Shown: piece after piece, positions 40,319 to 48,048 of the stretch
How the letters are laid out: every line of letters starts with the position of its first letter
Position numbering within the stretch: position 1 is the stretch's first letter
From: RPRC01 sp034933285
GTDB taxonomy: Bacteria; Desulfobacterota; Desulfuromonadia; Geobacterales; Geobacteraceae
Length of the DNA stretch: 64,000 bases
Assembly (NCBI GenBank): GCA_034933285.1
Contig: JAYFNT010000005.1
Span: 124,001-188,000, forward strand
Direction: 5' to 3'
Made by a program: the position numbers and the translations under genes
Notes under the pieces: generated by a model
What the model saw: only the letters and a program-made list of their open reading frames with translations
The model's database searches: none
Told to the model about the DNA's origin: nothing

Positions 40319-41485
40319 ATGAATATACACGAATACCAGGCCAAGGAAATCCTCCGCTCTTTCGGCATCCCGGTTCCCAGGGGCCGGCTGGCGCTTACCG
40401 CCGACCAGGTGGAGCGGACCGCCAAGGAACTGGGCGGGCGCTGCGTCGTCAAGGCCCAGATCTATGCAGGAGGTCGCGGCAAGGCAGGCGGTGTGCGCCT
40501 CGTGGCCGATCCCGAGGAAGCCCTGCAGGCGGGCAAGGACCTGTTCGGCCGCAAGCTGGTTACCCACCAGACAGGGCCCGAAGGCCTCATCTGCAGGAGG
40601 ATACTGGTGGAGGAGCCGGTGGAGATCGCCCGCGAGTTCTACCTTTCCATAACCCTCGACCGCCAGAGTTCCCGCTATTGCCTGATCGCTTCCGCTGAAG
40701 GAGGCATGGAGATCGAGACCCTGGCAGCCACGTCGCCGGAGAAGATCCATATCCTGAGCATCGATCCTTTTGTCGGGCTGCGCGCTTACCAGGCCCGCAA
40801 GCTGGCGCTGGCGCTGGGGATGAAGGGGAGCCTGTGCGAAGACTGCGTCAAGCTGATGATGAATCTCTACCGTTGCTGTCTGGAGAAGGACTGTTCCCTG
40901 GTGGAAATCAATCCGCTGGTGGTTACCAAAACGGACTGGCTTCTGGCCATGGACGCCAAGATCAATTTCGACGACAATGCCCTGTTCCGCCACCAGGAAT
41001 ACCCGGAACTTTTGGACTATTCCCAGCTTGATCCGCTGGAGATAACCGCCGGCGAGTTCGAATTGTCGTATATCAAGCTGAGGGGCAACATCGGCTGCAT
41101 GGTCAACGGAGCGGGCCTTGCCATGGCAACACTGGACATGCTCAACGAATACGGCGGCGCGCCCGCCAACTTCCTCGACGTGGGGGGCGGCGCCAGCAGG
41201 GAGCGGGTTGCCGAGGCCTTTAAGATCATTCTCGATGACCCGGACGTGAAAGGGGTCTTCGTCAACATCTTTGGCGGAATAATGCGTTGCGACGTTATTG
41301 CCGAAGGGATCGTGGACGCAGCATCCCAGGTGGGCTGCACGCTTCCCATCGTGGTCAGGATGGACGGCACCCTGGTGGAAAAGGGCCGGGAAATCCTCCT
41401 GGCATCGGGACTGAACGTGAATTACACAAACTTCCTTGCGGACGGCGTGGAGAAGATCGTCAGCATGGTCGGCAGCAGCAGATAA
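40319..41485 (+). CDS. sucC: Succinyl-CoA synthetase beta subunit
   Basis: The 388-residue ATP-grasp subunit starts MNIHEYQAKEILRSFGIPVP, has AQIYAGGRGKAGGVRL, EINPLVVTK and DAKINFDDNALFRH, and a CoA-ligase C-terminal domain (FLDVGGGASRERVAEAF, NIFGGIMRCDVIAEGIV). It converts succinyl-CoA, ADP and phosphate to succinate, CoA and ATP with SucD. GGAG lies a few bases before the ATG. The sucD gene follows after 20 bases. Confidence 0.95.
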   Translation: MNIHEYQAKEILRSFGIPVPRGRLALTADQVERTAKELGGRCVVKAQIYAGGRGKAGGVRLVADPEEALQAGKDLFGRKLVTHQTGPEGLICRRILVEEPVEIAREFYLSITLDRQSSRYCLIASAEGGMEIETLAATSPEKIHILSIDPFVGLRAYQARKLALALGMKGSLCEDCVKLMMNLYRCCLEKDCSLVEINPLVVTKTDWLLAMDAKINFDDNALFRHQEYPELLDYSQLDPLEITAGEFELSYIKLRGNIGCMVNGAGLAMATLDMLNEYGGAPANFLDVGGGASRERVAEAFKIILDDPDVKGVFVNIFGGIMRCDVIAEGIVDAASQVGCTLPIVVRMDGTLVEKGREILLASGLNVNYTNFLADGVEKIVSMVGSSR

Positions 41486-41505
41486 AAACCAATACGGGGT
41501 AAACA

Positions 41506-42378
41506 ATGTCCGTTCTTGTAAACAAGAAATCAAAAATAATCGTCCAGGGGATAACCGGCCGTACCGGCCTGTTCCATACGCGCCAGTGCCGCGACTACGG
41601 CACGAACATAGTCGCCGGTGTAACCCCCGGAAAGGGTGGAACCAATGTCGAGGGCATCCCGGTCTTCGATACTGTGGAGCAGGCGGTTGGTGAGACAGGC
41701 GCTGACGTTTCCATGATCTTTGTCCCGCCTCCGGGAGCTGCAGACGCCATACTGGAATCGGCTGCTGCGGGTTTAGGTTTGGCGGTCTGCATCACTGAGG
41801 GTGTCCCGGTGCGCGACATGGTGCTGGTGAAGAGAAGCCTGGCAGGGTCGACAACACGCCTGATCGGGCCCAATTGCCCGGGGATCATCACTCCCGGCGA
41901 ATGCAAGATCGGCATCATGCCGGGCGACATACACAAGAAGGGGAAGATCGGAGTGGTTTCCCGCAGCGGCACCCTGACCTACGAGGCGGTGAAACAGCTG
42001 ACGGTCACGGGCCTTGGCCAGTCAACCTGCATCGGCATCGGCGGCGATCCAATCATCGGCGTTGATTTCCTGGAGGCGCTGCGGCTGTTCAACGAAGATC
42101 CCGAGACCGAAGGGGTCTTCCTGATCGGCGAGATCGGTGGCGGCGCCGAGGAGGAGGCGGCTCTCTGGATCCGCGGCAACATGAAAAAGCCGGTGGCGGC
42201 TTTCATCGCCGGCCGCACCGCCCCTCCGGGCAAACGCATGGGCCATGCCGGCGCCATCATCAGCGGCGGCAAGGGAAAAGCGGAGGACAAGATCCGCACG
42301 CTCCAGGAATGCGGGGTGATCGTAGCCGCAAGCCCAGCGAAAATGGCTGAGGCGATGATCAGCGCCATGGGGAAATAG
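41506..42378 (+). CDS. sucD: Succinyl-CoA synthetase alpha subunit
   Basis: The 290-residue subunit has the CoA-binding fold (IIVQGITGRTGLFHT, GVTPGKGG), LIGPNCPGIITPGECKIGIMPG, and the phosphohistidine loop GHAGAIISGGKG (His about 246). Length is normal for SucD. Cotranscribed with sucC; together they form the TCA-cycle step used by acetate-oxidising bacteria. Confidence 0.95.
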   Translation: MSVLVNKKSKIIVQGITGRTGLFHTRQCRDYGTNIVAGVTPGKGGTNVEGIPVFDTVEQAVGETGADVSMIFVPPPGAADAILESAAAGLGLAVCITEGVPVRDMVLVKRSLAGSTTRLIGPNCPGIITPGECKIGIMPGDIHKKGKIGVVSRSGTLTYEAVKQLTVTGLGQSTCIGIGGDPIIGVDFLEALRLFNEDPETEGVFLIGEIGGGAEEEAALWIRGNMKKPVAAFIAGRTAPPGKRMGHAGAIISGGKGKAEDKIRTLQECGVIVAASPAKMAEAMISAMGK

Positions 42379-42470
42379 GTCTGGTTGGCGCTTGCTTTTG
42401 CGGATACTGGCCTTATACTACAACCTGACATATGAGCCGGCCGGCAAGGTCGGCGAAACGGAGCTGAGCC

Positions 42471-42860
42471 ATGGATGGAATAACGGTTAGCGTGGTGGTT
42501 ATTGCGGGTACCCTGGTGGTAGTGGCGGTATTCCTGGTACGGTTCCTGATCGAGGTGCGCAAGACGGTCATGGCGGTCAGGGGCCTTGTGACACGGATAG
42601 ACGGGGAACTTGTCCCGACTGTTCACGAATTGCAGGGTATCCTGGCGAACGTGAAGACGACCGCGGAAGGGGTTGCTTCCCGGGTGGATGACGTGAAATC
42701 TGCAATGGCCGCGGTCGGCGATACCGGCCGCAACATCAGCAGGATCAATGCCGTTGTCGGAGAGGTCGCCGGTCTGTTCGACCGAACTTCGATCTGGCGT
42801 GCCGGCATCTCCGCCGCGGCCAGGCATATTGTGGGCAGAATCTCAAGGAGAAAGGGGTAA
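42471..42860 (+). CDS. DUF948 family membrane-anchored protein
   Basis: The 129-residue protein has one N-terminal membrane helix (VSVVVIAGTLVVVAVFLVRF) followed by a long helical region (VRKTVMAVRGLVTRIDGELVPTVHEL, VASRVDDVKSAMAAV) with coiled-coil character, the DUF948 pattern. DUF948 and YtxH proteins are often encoded side by side, as here (6 bases apart), in general-stress or envelope contexts. Molecular function unknown. Confidence 0.8.
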   Translation: MDGITVSVVVIAGTLVVVAVFLVRFLIEVRKTVMAVRGLVTRIDGELVPTVHELQGILANVKTTAEGVASRVDDVKSAMAAVGDTGRNISRINAVVGEVAGLFDRTSIWRAGISAAARHIVGRISRRKG

Positions 42861-42866
42861 CAGTTT

Positions 42867-43190
42867 ATGGCTGACGAGGAAAAAGGAGCATGTTTGTCGA
42901 CGATCGTGATTTCGTTTCTGGCGGGGGCGGCAATAGGTTCCGGGCTGGCGCTTCTGTTTGCCCCGAAGACGGGCAGAGAGATGCGGGAGCAGATCAAGGA
43001 CCTGACCGATGACGCTGTTGACCGGATCAGGGAATACGCCAATGACGCCCAGGACAAGATACTCAACACCTATGAGACCGGCAAGGAACTGGTCAAGGAG
43101 AAGAAATCCGTAATCGCTTCAGCTATCGAGGCGGGAAAAGAGGCGATGGAAAAGGAGCGGGAGAGAATCAGCGAAGAGCACAAAGCCTAG
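42867..43190 (+). CDS. YtxH domain protein
   Basis: The 107-residue product carries the YtxH signature at the N-terminus: a glycine-rich membrane segment (VISFLAGAAIGSGLALLFAP) followed by KTGREMREQIK. The rest is an amphipathic helix rich in Lys and Glu. YtxH proteins are small membrane-anchored stress proteins of unknown mechanism. It forms a two-gene unit with the DUF948 gene and is followed by a strong hairpin. Confidence 0.85.
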   Translation: MADEEKGACLSTIVISFLAGAAIGSGLALLFAPKTGREMREQIKDLTDDAVDRIREYANDAQDKILNTYETGKELVKEKKSVIASAIEAGKEAMEKERERISEEHKA

Positions 43191-43200
43191 GTGAAATCGA

Positions 43201-43232
43201 GAAAGAGCCCACCATGCGTGGGCTCTTTCATA
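43201..43232 (+). terminator. Intrinsic terminator after the YtxH gene
   Basis: A 12-bp perfect stem (GAAAGAGCCCAC / GTGGGCTCTTTC) with a 5-base loop lies 10 bases after the stop. The T-run is short, so it may also insulate the next ribosome binding site (CCGGGAG, 43234-43240). Confidence 0.65.
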
Positions 43233-43246
43233 TCCGGGAGTCATAC

Positions 43247-44590
43247 ATGAAGGAACCCGCGGGCCAAGGTGGCGGTGTGCTCGCTTCACTCCAGGAAAGG
43301 TTGCTGAGCACGAGCCTCGACGAACTTCGGGGCGCAAAACGCCAGCTGTTCAGATTCCTGAAGGTGACGATAACCGTCGTCAACAACTTCCTGGAGCATC
43401 GGGGGCTCGAACGCGCCTCCGCGCTGTCCTACACCTCCATCCTTTCCTTTGTGCCGCTTTTCGCCCTCGCTTTTGCCGTCCTTAAGGGGCTGGGGGTCCA
43501 GAACACCCTGGAACCCCTGATCCTGGAGCGTCTGGCAGGCGGCTCCGGCGAAGTGGTCGACAAGATCATTTCCTACATCAACAACACCAAGATGGCATCG
43601 GTGGGAGCCATCGGCCTGGCCGCACTTATGGCTACGGTAATTTCCCTCCTGGGCGGCATCGAGGAGGCATTCAACCATGTCTGGGGAGTGGAGGAGACCC
43701 GCTCCGTGTACCGCAAGTTCAGTGATTACCTGAGCGTCATCCTGAGCGGTCCCCTTCTGCTGTTGGCAGCCCTGAGCATCACGACGAGTCTGCAGAGCCA
43801 GAGTGTAGTCCGCTGGCTGCTGAAGACAGCCTATGTGGGTGATCTCGTACTGATGCTTTTCAAGTTCCTCCCCTATCTGAGCATCTGGATTGCGCTGGTA
43901 TGCCTCTACAAGTTCATGCCCAACACCAGGGTGAAAATGTCGTCGGCAATCGTCGGCGGCGTGCTGGCCGGCACGACCTGGCAGATCGCGCAATGGGGAT
44001 ACATCAATTTCCAGATCGGCGTTGCCAAGTACAATGCCGTGTACGGAACCCTTTCCGCTTTGCCGGTGTTCATGGTCTGGGTCTACACCAGCTGGCTTAT
44101 CGTCCTGTTCGGCATGGAGGTGGTCGTTGCCCATCAGCAGCGGCGTACGTTGCTGCTGGACAGCGGTCAGCGTGAAATCAGTTTTGCCACGTGTGAAAAA
44201 ACCTCGCTCCTGATCCTCCTGACCATCGCCGACTCGTTTTTCCGCGAAGAACGGCCCTGGACCGTTGAGAGGCTTGCCAATGAGCGGCACATTCCGGTGA
44301 GGATCGTTCGCAGGCTCCTGGCCCAGCTGGTCGGTCTTGGCTATCTCGTGGTTTCCGAGGAAAAGAGGGCATATTTCCCCGCGCGCGAGCTGGAACATAT
44401 ACGGGTATCCGATTTTATTTCGGATATGAAAACTTTTGGAGGCTCTTACCGTGTCAGGGACGAGAATGTGGCGGGCAGCCGGGTGAGAGAGATTCTCCAG
44501 CAGTTGGATGAATGCCGGGCCTCGACGTTGGGGGACCTGACCGTCAGGGATCTGGTGGGAAGCCTTGAAGAAAGCGGTATAGCGGGGTAA
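43247..44590 (+). CDS. YihY/BrkB family membrane protein with C-terminal winged-helix-like domain
   Basis: The 447-residue protein has six or so membrane segments within residues 50-300 and the family patterns ERASALSYTSILSFVPLFAL and TWQIAQWGYINFQIGVAKYNAVYGTLSALPVFMVWVY (shown in parts). The family was once called ribonuclease BN but is an inner-membrane protein of unclear function. A cytoplasmic C-terminal region (about 320-445) reads as a winged helix (TVERLANERHIPVRIVRRLL, LGYLVVSEEKRAYFPA). This extension is found in some homologues and could be regulatory. I chose the ATG at 43247, after CCGGGAG, not the one inside the terminator hairpin. Confidence 0.85.
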   Translation: MKEPAGQGGGVLASLQERLLSTSLDELRGAKRQLFRFLKVTITVVNNFLEHRGLERASALSYTSILSFVPLFALAFAVLKGLGVQNTLEPLILERLAGGSGEVVDKIISYINNTKMASVGAIGLAALMATVISLLGGIEEAFNHVWGVEETRSVYRKFSDYLSVILSGPLLLLAALSITTSLQSQSVVRWLLKTAYVGDLVLMLFKFLPYLSIWIALVCLYKFMPNTRVKMSSAIVGGVLAGTTWQIAQWGYINFQIGVAKYNAVYGTLSALPVFMVWVYTSWLIVLFGMEVVVAHQQRRTLLLDSGQREISFATCEKTSLLILLTIADSFFREERPWTVERLANERHIPVRIVRRLLAQLVGLGYLVVSEEKRAYFPARELEHIRVSDFISDMKTFGGSYRVRDENVAGSRVREILQQLDECRASTLGDLTVRDLVGSLEESGIAG

Positions 44591-44628
44591 AATTCCGTCT
44601 GACGCGGGTGCTGCTCTGCCGGCATCTG

Positions 44629-45759
44629 TCATTTGACGGCCCGTTCCATCCTTTCCAGCGCCATTTGCAGGATGGAGCGGGGGCAGCCGAAATTGAGCCG
44701 CACAAACCCTTCTCCGCCGAACCTGCGTCCGTCCGACAGCCCGACGCCTGCACGCTCGAAGAACGCCGCGGGATCTCCGCCATTTAAATTCCCGCAATCG
44801 ATCCACGCAAGATAAGTTGCTTCGACGTGACGCATGGAAAGTCCCGGCATGCGGCCGATCGATTCCTCGACCAGTGCAAGGTTTTCCCTCAGGTAGCCGA
44901 TCATTTCCCCGTACCATTTCCCGCTGTCGCGGTAAGCCGCCAGGGCAGCTGTATAACCCAGCGCATTGACGTGCGGTACGATTCCCTCGATGACGTTGAG
45001 GAATCTTTGCCGGAGACCGGGTGAGGGGATGATCGCAAAGCCGCAGCCGAGGCCCGGGAGATTGTAGGTTTTGCTGGGTGCGAGGAGCGTGATGGTCCGT
45101 AAAGCGGTTTCCCGTGACAGAGCGGCAATGGGAATATGCCGCCTGCCCGGATCCAGCACGAGGCCGGCATGGATTTCGTCCGAGCAGATGATCATGTTTC
45201 GCTGTGCGCACATTTCCGCCAGTCTTGCCAGTTCGCGCTCTTCATACGCCCGGCCGACCGGGTTGTGGGGATTGCAGAGGAGCAGCAGCCGGGTCCCCGG
45301 GGAGACTGCCTTTTCGATGTTTTCCATGTCCGGCGCCCAGCGGTTGCCGTCGTCGACCAGGGGCACTGTCAGCGCGTTGCGGCCTGACAGGCCGGGGGCG
45401 GTGAGAAAGGGCGGGTAGACCGGGGTCAGGGTCAGGACATCGTCACCGTTGTCGCCAACGGCCCGGCATGCGGCGTTGAGTCCGGTCACGAGCCCCGGCA
45501 GCCATACGATCCATTCCGGTTCGATCTGCCAGCGGAAATCTTCGTTCACGTGCGCGACTACGGCATCGGTCAACTCAGCAGGCGGCAGGGTATAGCCGAA
45601 TACGCCGTGGGCTACTCTCTTCCGCAAAGCATCCATTACGGCGGGAGGTGAACGGAAATCCATGTCGGCCACCCAGAGGGGGAGGATATCCCTGCCGCGG
45701 TAACGTTCCCATTTCAGGCTGGCCGTTGCGCTTCTGTCGATAATTTCATCGAAATCCAT
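44629..45759 (-). CDS. patB: MalY/PatB-family PLP-dependent lyase or aminotransferase
   Basis: The 376-residue fold-type I enzyme opens with LPLWVADMDFRSPPAV, the hallmark of MalY/PatB cystathionine beta-lyases. It has LLCNPHNPVGR (about 165), CSDEIHAGLVL, and the PLP lysine in LLAPSKTYNLPGLG (about 230). Such enzymes split C-S bonds of cystathionine or related substrates. The start at 45759 begins MDFDEIIDR, the conserved N-terminus; an upstream in-frame ATG (45786) is possible. A terminator hairpin and a short transcription unit lie just upstream on the same strand, so attenuation-type control is possible. Confidence 0.85.
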   Translation of the reverse strand: MDFDEIIDRSATASLKWERYRGRDILPLWVADMDFRSPPAVMDALRKRVAHGVFGYTLPPAELTDAVVAHVNEDFRWQIEPEWIVWLPGLVTGLNAACRAVGDNGDDVLTLTPVYPPFLTAPGLSGRNALTVPLVDDGNRWAPDMENIEKAVSPGTRLLLLCNPHNPVGRAYEERELARLAEMCAQRNMIICSDEIHAGLVLDPGRRHIPIAALSRETALRTITLLAPSKTYNLPGLGCGFAIIPSPGLRQRFLNVIEGIVPHVNALGYTAALAAYRDSGKWYGEMIGYLRENLALVEESIGRMPGLSMRHVEATYLAWIDCGNLNGGDPAAFFERAGVGLSDGRRFGGEGFVRLNFGCPRSILQMALERMERAVK

Positions 45760-45821
45760 CCCGTTTTCTTTTCCCCTTTCCGTCATGGCTGATCCGGAGC
45801 ATTGCATATGCTGCGACATGC

Positions 45822-45853
45822 AAAAGGCCGGGAGAGGTACACACCCGGCCTTT
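45822..45853 (-). terminator. Intrinsic terminator upstream of patB
   Basis: Minus strand stem AAAGGCCGGG / CCCGGCCTTT (10 bp) with an 11-base loop, followed by a short T-run (TTTTGCATG). It lies 63 bases before the patB start and ends the small unit at 45880-46013. Confidence 0.7.
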
Positions 45854-45879
45854 CGTCTTCTGTCCGTCTATTCTTCCCT

Positions 45880-46013
45880 TTACGTGAGGGAACCGTCAGG
45901 AAGGATTTCCATCCCCCCCGACTTCGGTACTTTCTTTAGAATGTGAGACAACGTCCGAGAATCATCGCCTCCTTTCCTGGTCTAAATATTAGCATGTCTG
46001 GGCAGGATTGCAA
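45880..46013 (-). other. Compact small-ORF or leader unit upstream of patB
   Basis: On the minus strand a promoter (TTGCAA at 46008-46013, 16 bases, TAATAT at 45986-45991) is followed by a strong ribosome binding site (GGAAAGGAGG, 45969-45978). A nine-codon ORF (45936-45965, MILGRCLTF) comes next. An overlapping frame from TTG 45951 to the stop at 45880 encodes 23 residues (SHILKKVPKSGGMEILPDG). The 45822-45853 terminator closes the unit. It may be a leader peptide, a tiny protein or an sRNA. The rest of the 400-base gap between patB and the aldolase gene shows nothing else. Confidence 0.45.
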
Positions 46014-46159
46014 GGGCTGATGGATATTTTTCCGGTGCGGTTCACCGTGCTGCCTGCTGTTTTCCCTGCCAGGATTTCCCCGGTTAAATGTTGACACCAC
46101 CCTGCGGTGAGTGTATGTAACGGATAAGCTGTACGGCATCGATCGAACCGGGGGATCCA

Positions 46160-46852
46160 ATGCAGTTGAAAAAAGAGAAAAGCGAAATCGTACGGTTCGG
46201 CGTCAGGCTCCTGGAAGCCGGCCTCACTACCGGCACAGGCGGGAACCTTAGTGTCTTCGACCGCGGGAAGGGGCTGATCGCCATAAGTCCCAGCGGTGTA
46301 GAATACAGGGAAATGAAGGATGCTCACGTGCCGATCGTGGATTGCAATGGGGTGGTGATTGAAGGGGATTGCAAACCATCAAGCGAGCTGGATTTTCACC
46401 TCGCCCTTTACCGGCAGCGTCCCGACATAGGCGCGGTTGTCCATACGCACTCGGTCTACGCCACCACCATGGCCTGCCTCAACTGGGAGATCCCCGCGGT
46501 CCATTACCTGGTCGCCTTTTCCGGCCACAAAGTGCCGCTTGCGCCATATGCCACATTCGGCACCCCCGAACTGGCTGCCGTTGTGGCAGGTTCAATAGGG
46601 GAGCACAATGCGGTACTGCTGGCCAATCATGGCCTGGTGACCGTGGGACGCGATCTGGCGGCAGCATTCGCGGTTGCCGAGGAGATCGAGCTGGTTGCCC
46701 GGATCTATTACCAGGCCAAATGCATCGGTGAGCCCGTCATACTTCCAAAAGCGGAAATGTCGAAAGTAATCGGCAAATTTGCCGATTATGGGAACAAGAC
46801 CATTCCGCCGGGAAAAGGGCGTAGCCGAGAAGGGGGATGCGAGCGGCCGTGA
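46160..46852 (+). CDS. Class II aldolase/adducin family protein (L-fuculose-phosphate aldolase-like)
   Basis: The 230-residue protein has the class II aldolase pattern: GLTTGTGGNLSVF, ISPSGVEYREM, KPSSELDFHLALYRQRPD, the zinc histidines in VVHTHSVYAT, and a third in LANHGLVTVG. Members cleave or form C-C bonds of sugar phosphates; fuculose-1-phosphate, ribulose-5-phosphate or methylthioribulose-phosphate are typical substrates, and I cannot choose among them. No fucose genes are nearby. The next gene starts 13 bases after its stop. Confidence 0.82.
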   Translation: MQLKKEKSEIVRFGVRLLEAGLTTGTGGNLSVFDRGKGLIAISPSGVEYREMKDAHVPIVDCNGVVIEGDCKPSSELDFHLALYRQRPDIGAVVHTHSVYATTMACLNWEIPAVHYLVAFSGHKVPLAPYATFGTPELAAVVAGSIGEHNAVLLANHGLVTVGRDLAAAFAVAEEIELVARIYYQAKCIGEPVILPKAEMSKVIGKFADYGNKTIPPGKGRSREGGCERP

Positions 46853-46865
46853 CAGGCCGCGGAAC

Positions 46866-47933
46866 ATGAAAGTGATGAAATTATTCAGGACATGGCCTGC
46901 AAGAAAGGCCTCTTTCTGCCTGATTGCGCTCACCGTGTGCTACGGGGGGCTGCTTGCCGCTATAACGATTCTCAATGGTCTGGGTGCTGACAGGTGGTGG
47001 TTCGGAGCGCTCAATCTCTATCTGCCCCAGGCAATGTGGCTGGCGCCGGGCGCGGTGCTGGCATGCCTGGCGCTGAAGGCCATGCCCCGCTGGTGCTGGC
47101 TTCCGGGGCTCTGCATCCTATGGGTGCTCGGGCCGATAATGGGATTCTGCTGGCCTCTTCACTCGGCGCCCGCGCAAACAGGCGGAATTTCCATAAGGGT
47201 CATGACCTGCAATGCCAAGTACGGGAAGCGGGATGTTTCCGCGCTCATCGATGACATGCTCTGGTACAAGCCCGACCTGGTTTTCCTGCAGGATGCGTCT
47301 GGCGCGATGAACGGTCCCCTGAAGGACTTCTTCCGCGGCTGGAGCCTTTACAGTCATGGCCAGTATGTGACCGCAAGCAGGTTGCCGCTTTCACGGCCGG
47401 AGGTCCTGTCCACGTCGTTTCCCGGGGAGAAGCAGGACATCCTCCGCTGCCGGCTGACGGCAGGCGGCAGGGAAATTTCCCTGTACAATGTGCATTTCCA
47501 GACTCCCAGGGAAGGGCTCAACGCGTTCAGAGGCGTAAGGAGGCGGCCCCGTTTGCTGCCGGCAGCTGTTGAGAAACTGGAAAACAACGTGCAAGCCCGT
47601 TTCATCCAGGCAGGCATGGTGCGGGAATACCTGCGGCAGGATTCGGCGTCGGTCATTCTTGCAGGAGACCTCAATTCGCCTGATTCGTCACATGTGATGT
47701 CCATGCTCAGGAAATCGGGCCTTCATGACGCTTTCGCGGAGAGCGGCACAGGTTACGGATACACATACGGCCATTTCCTGCTCAGGAACAGGCTGCCATG
47801 GCTCAGGGTGTCATGGATGAGGATCGACCACATAATGTCGAGCCGCGGGGTGACGTCTAAGCGCTCCTGGACAGGCACGGGAAGAGCTTCGGACCATCGC
47901 CCGGTGCTGTCTGACATGGTGATAGGTTTGTAG
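46866..47933 (+). CDS. Membrane-anchored endonuclease/exonuclease/phosphatase family protein
   Basis: The 355-residue protein has three hydrophobic N-terminal segments (within residues 12-100) and a C-terminal EEP domain (from about 115). Catalytic motifs visible are RVMTCNAKYGK (metal Asn), PDLVFLQDASG (where most members have a Glu), ILAGDLNSPDSSH and a final ASDHRPVLSD. The family includes nucleases, sphingomyelinases and lipid phosphatases; the membrane-anchored form with an external domain is common and of unknown substrate. Weak ribosome binding site; probably co-transcribed with the aldolase gene. Confidence 0.8.
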   Translation: MKVMKLFRTWPARKASFCLIALTVCYGGLLAAITILNGLGADRWWFGALNLYLPQAMWLAPGAVLACLALKAMPRWCWLPGLCILWVLGPIMGFCWPLHSAPAQTGGISIRVMTCNAKYGKRDVSALIDDMLWYKPDLVFLQDASGAMNGPLKDFFRGWSLYSHGQYVTASRLPLSRPEVLSTSFPGEKQDILRCRLTAGGREISLYNVHFQTPREGLNAFRGVRRRPRLLPAAVEKLENNVQARFIQAGMVREYLRQDSASVILAGDLNSPDSSHVMSMLRKSGLHDAFAESGTGYGYTYGHFLLRNRLPWLRVSWMRIDHIMSSRGVTSKRSWTGTGRASDHRPVLSDMVIGL

Positions 47934-47964
47934 CAGGCAGGCATAGCAGGTGTTACAGGTTTTT

Positions 47965-47990
47965 CAACAGCCTGAGAGACCGGCTGTTTG
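47965..47990 (+). terminator. Possible terminator after the EEP gene
   Basis: Stem CAACAGCC / GGCTGTTTG with a 9-base loop; only a short T-run follows, so the strength is doubtful. Confidence 0.35.
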
Positions 47991-48048
47991 CTGTTCCTTT
48001 GAAAGGGCGCCTGCCTCTGGCGGCGCCGGATTGATACGGGAGATTTGA

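Noticed and set aside
40295..41533. A 412-codon minus-strand frame opposite sucC
   Set aside because: Antisense shadow of sucC with no recognisable domain or ribosome binding site.
43286..45211. A 641-codon open frame on the minus strand across the BrkB gene
   Set aside because: It lies antisense to a clearly recognisable membrane protein and patB, has odd composition (rich in Arg, His, Gly, Gln) and matches no family; it reflects GC-rich third positions.
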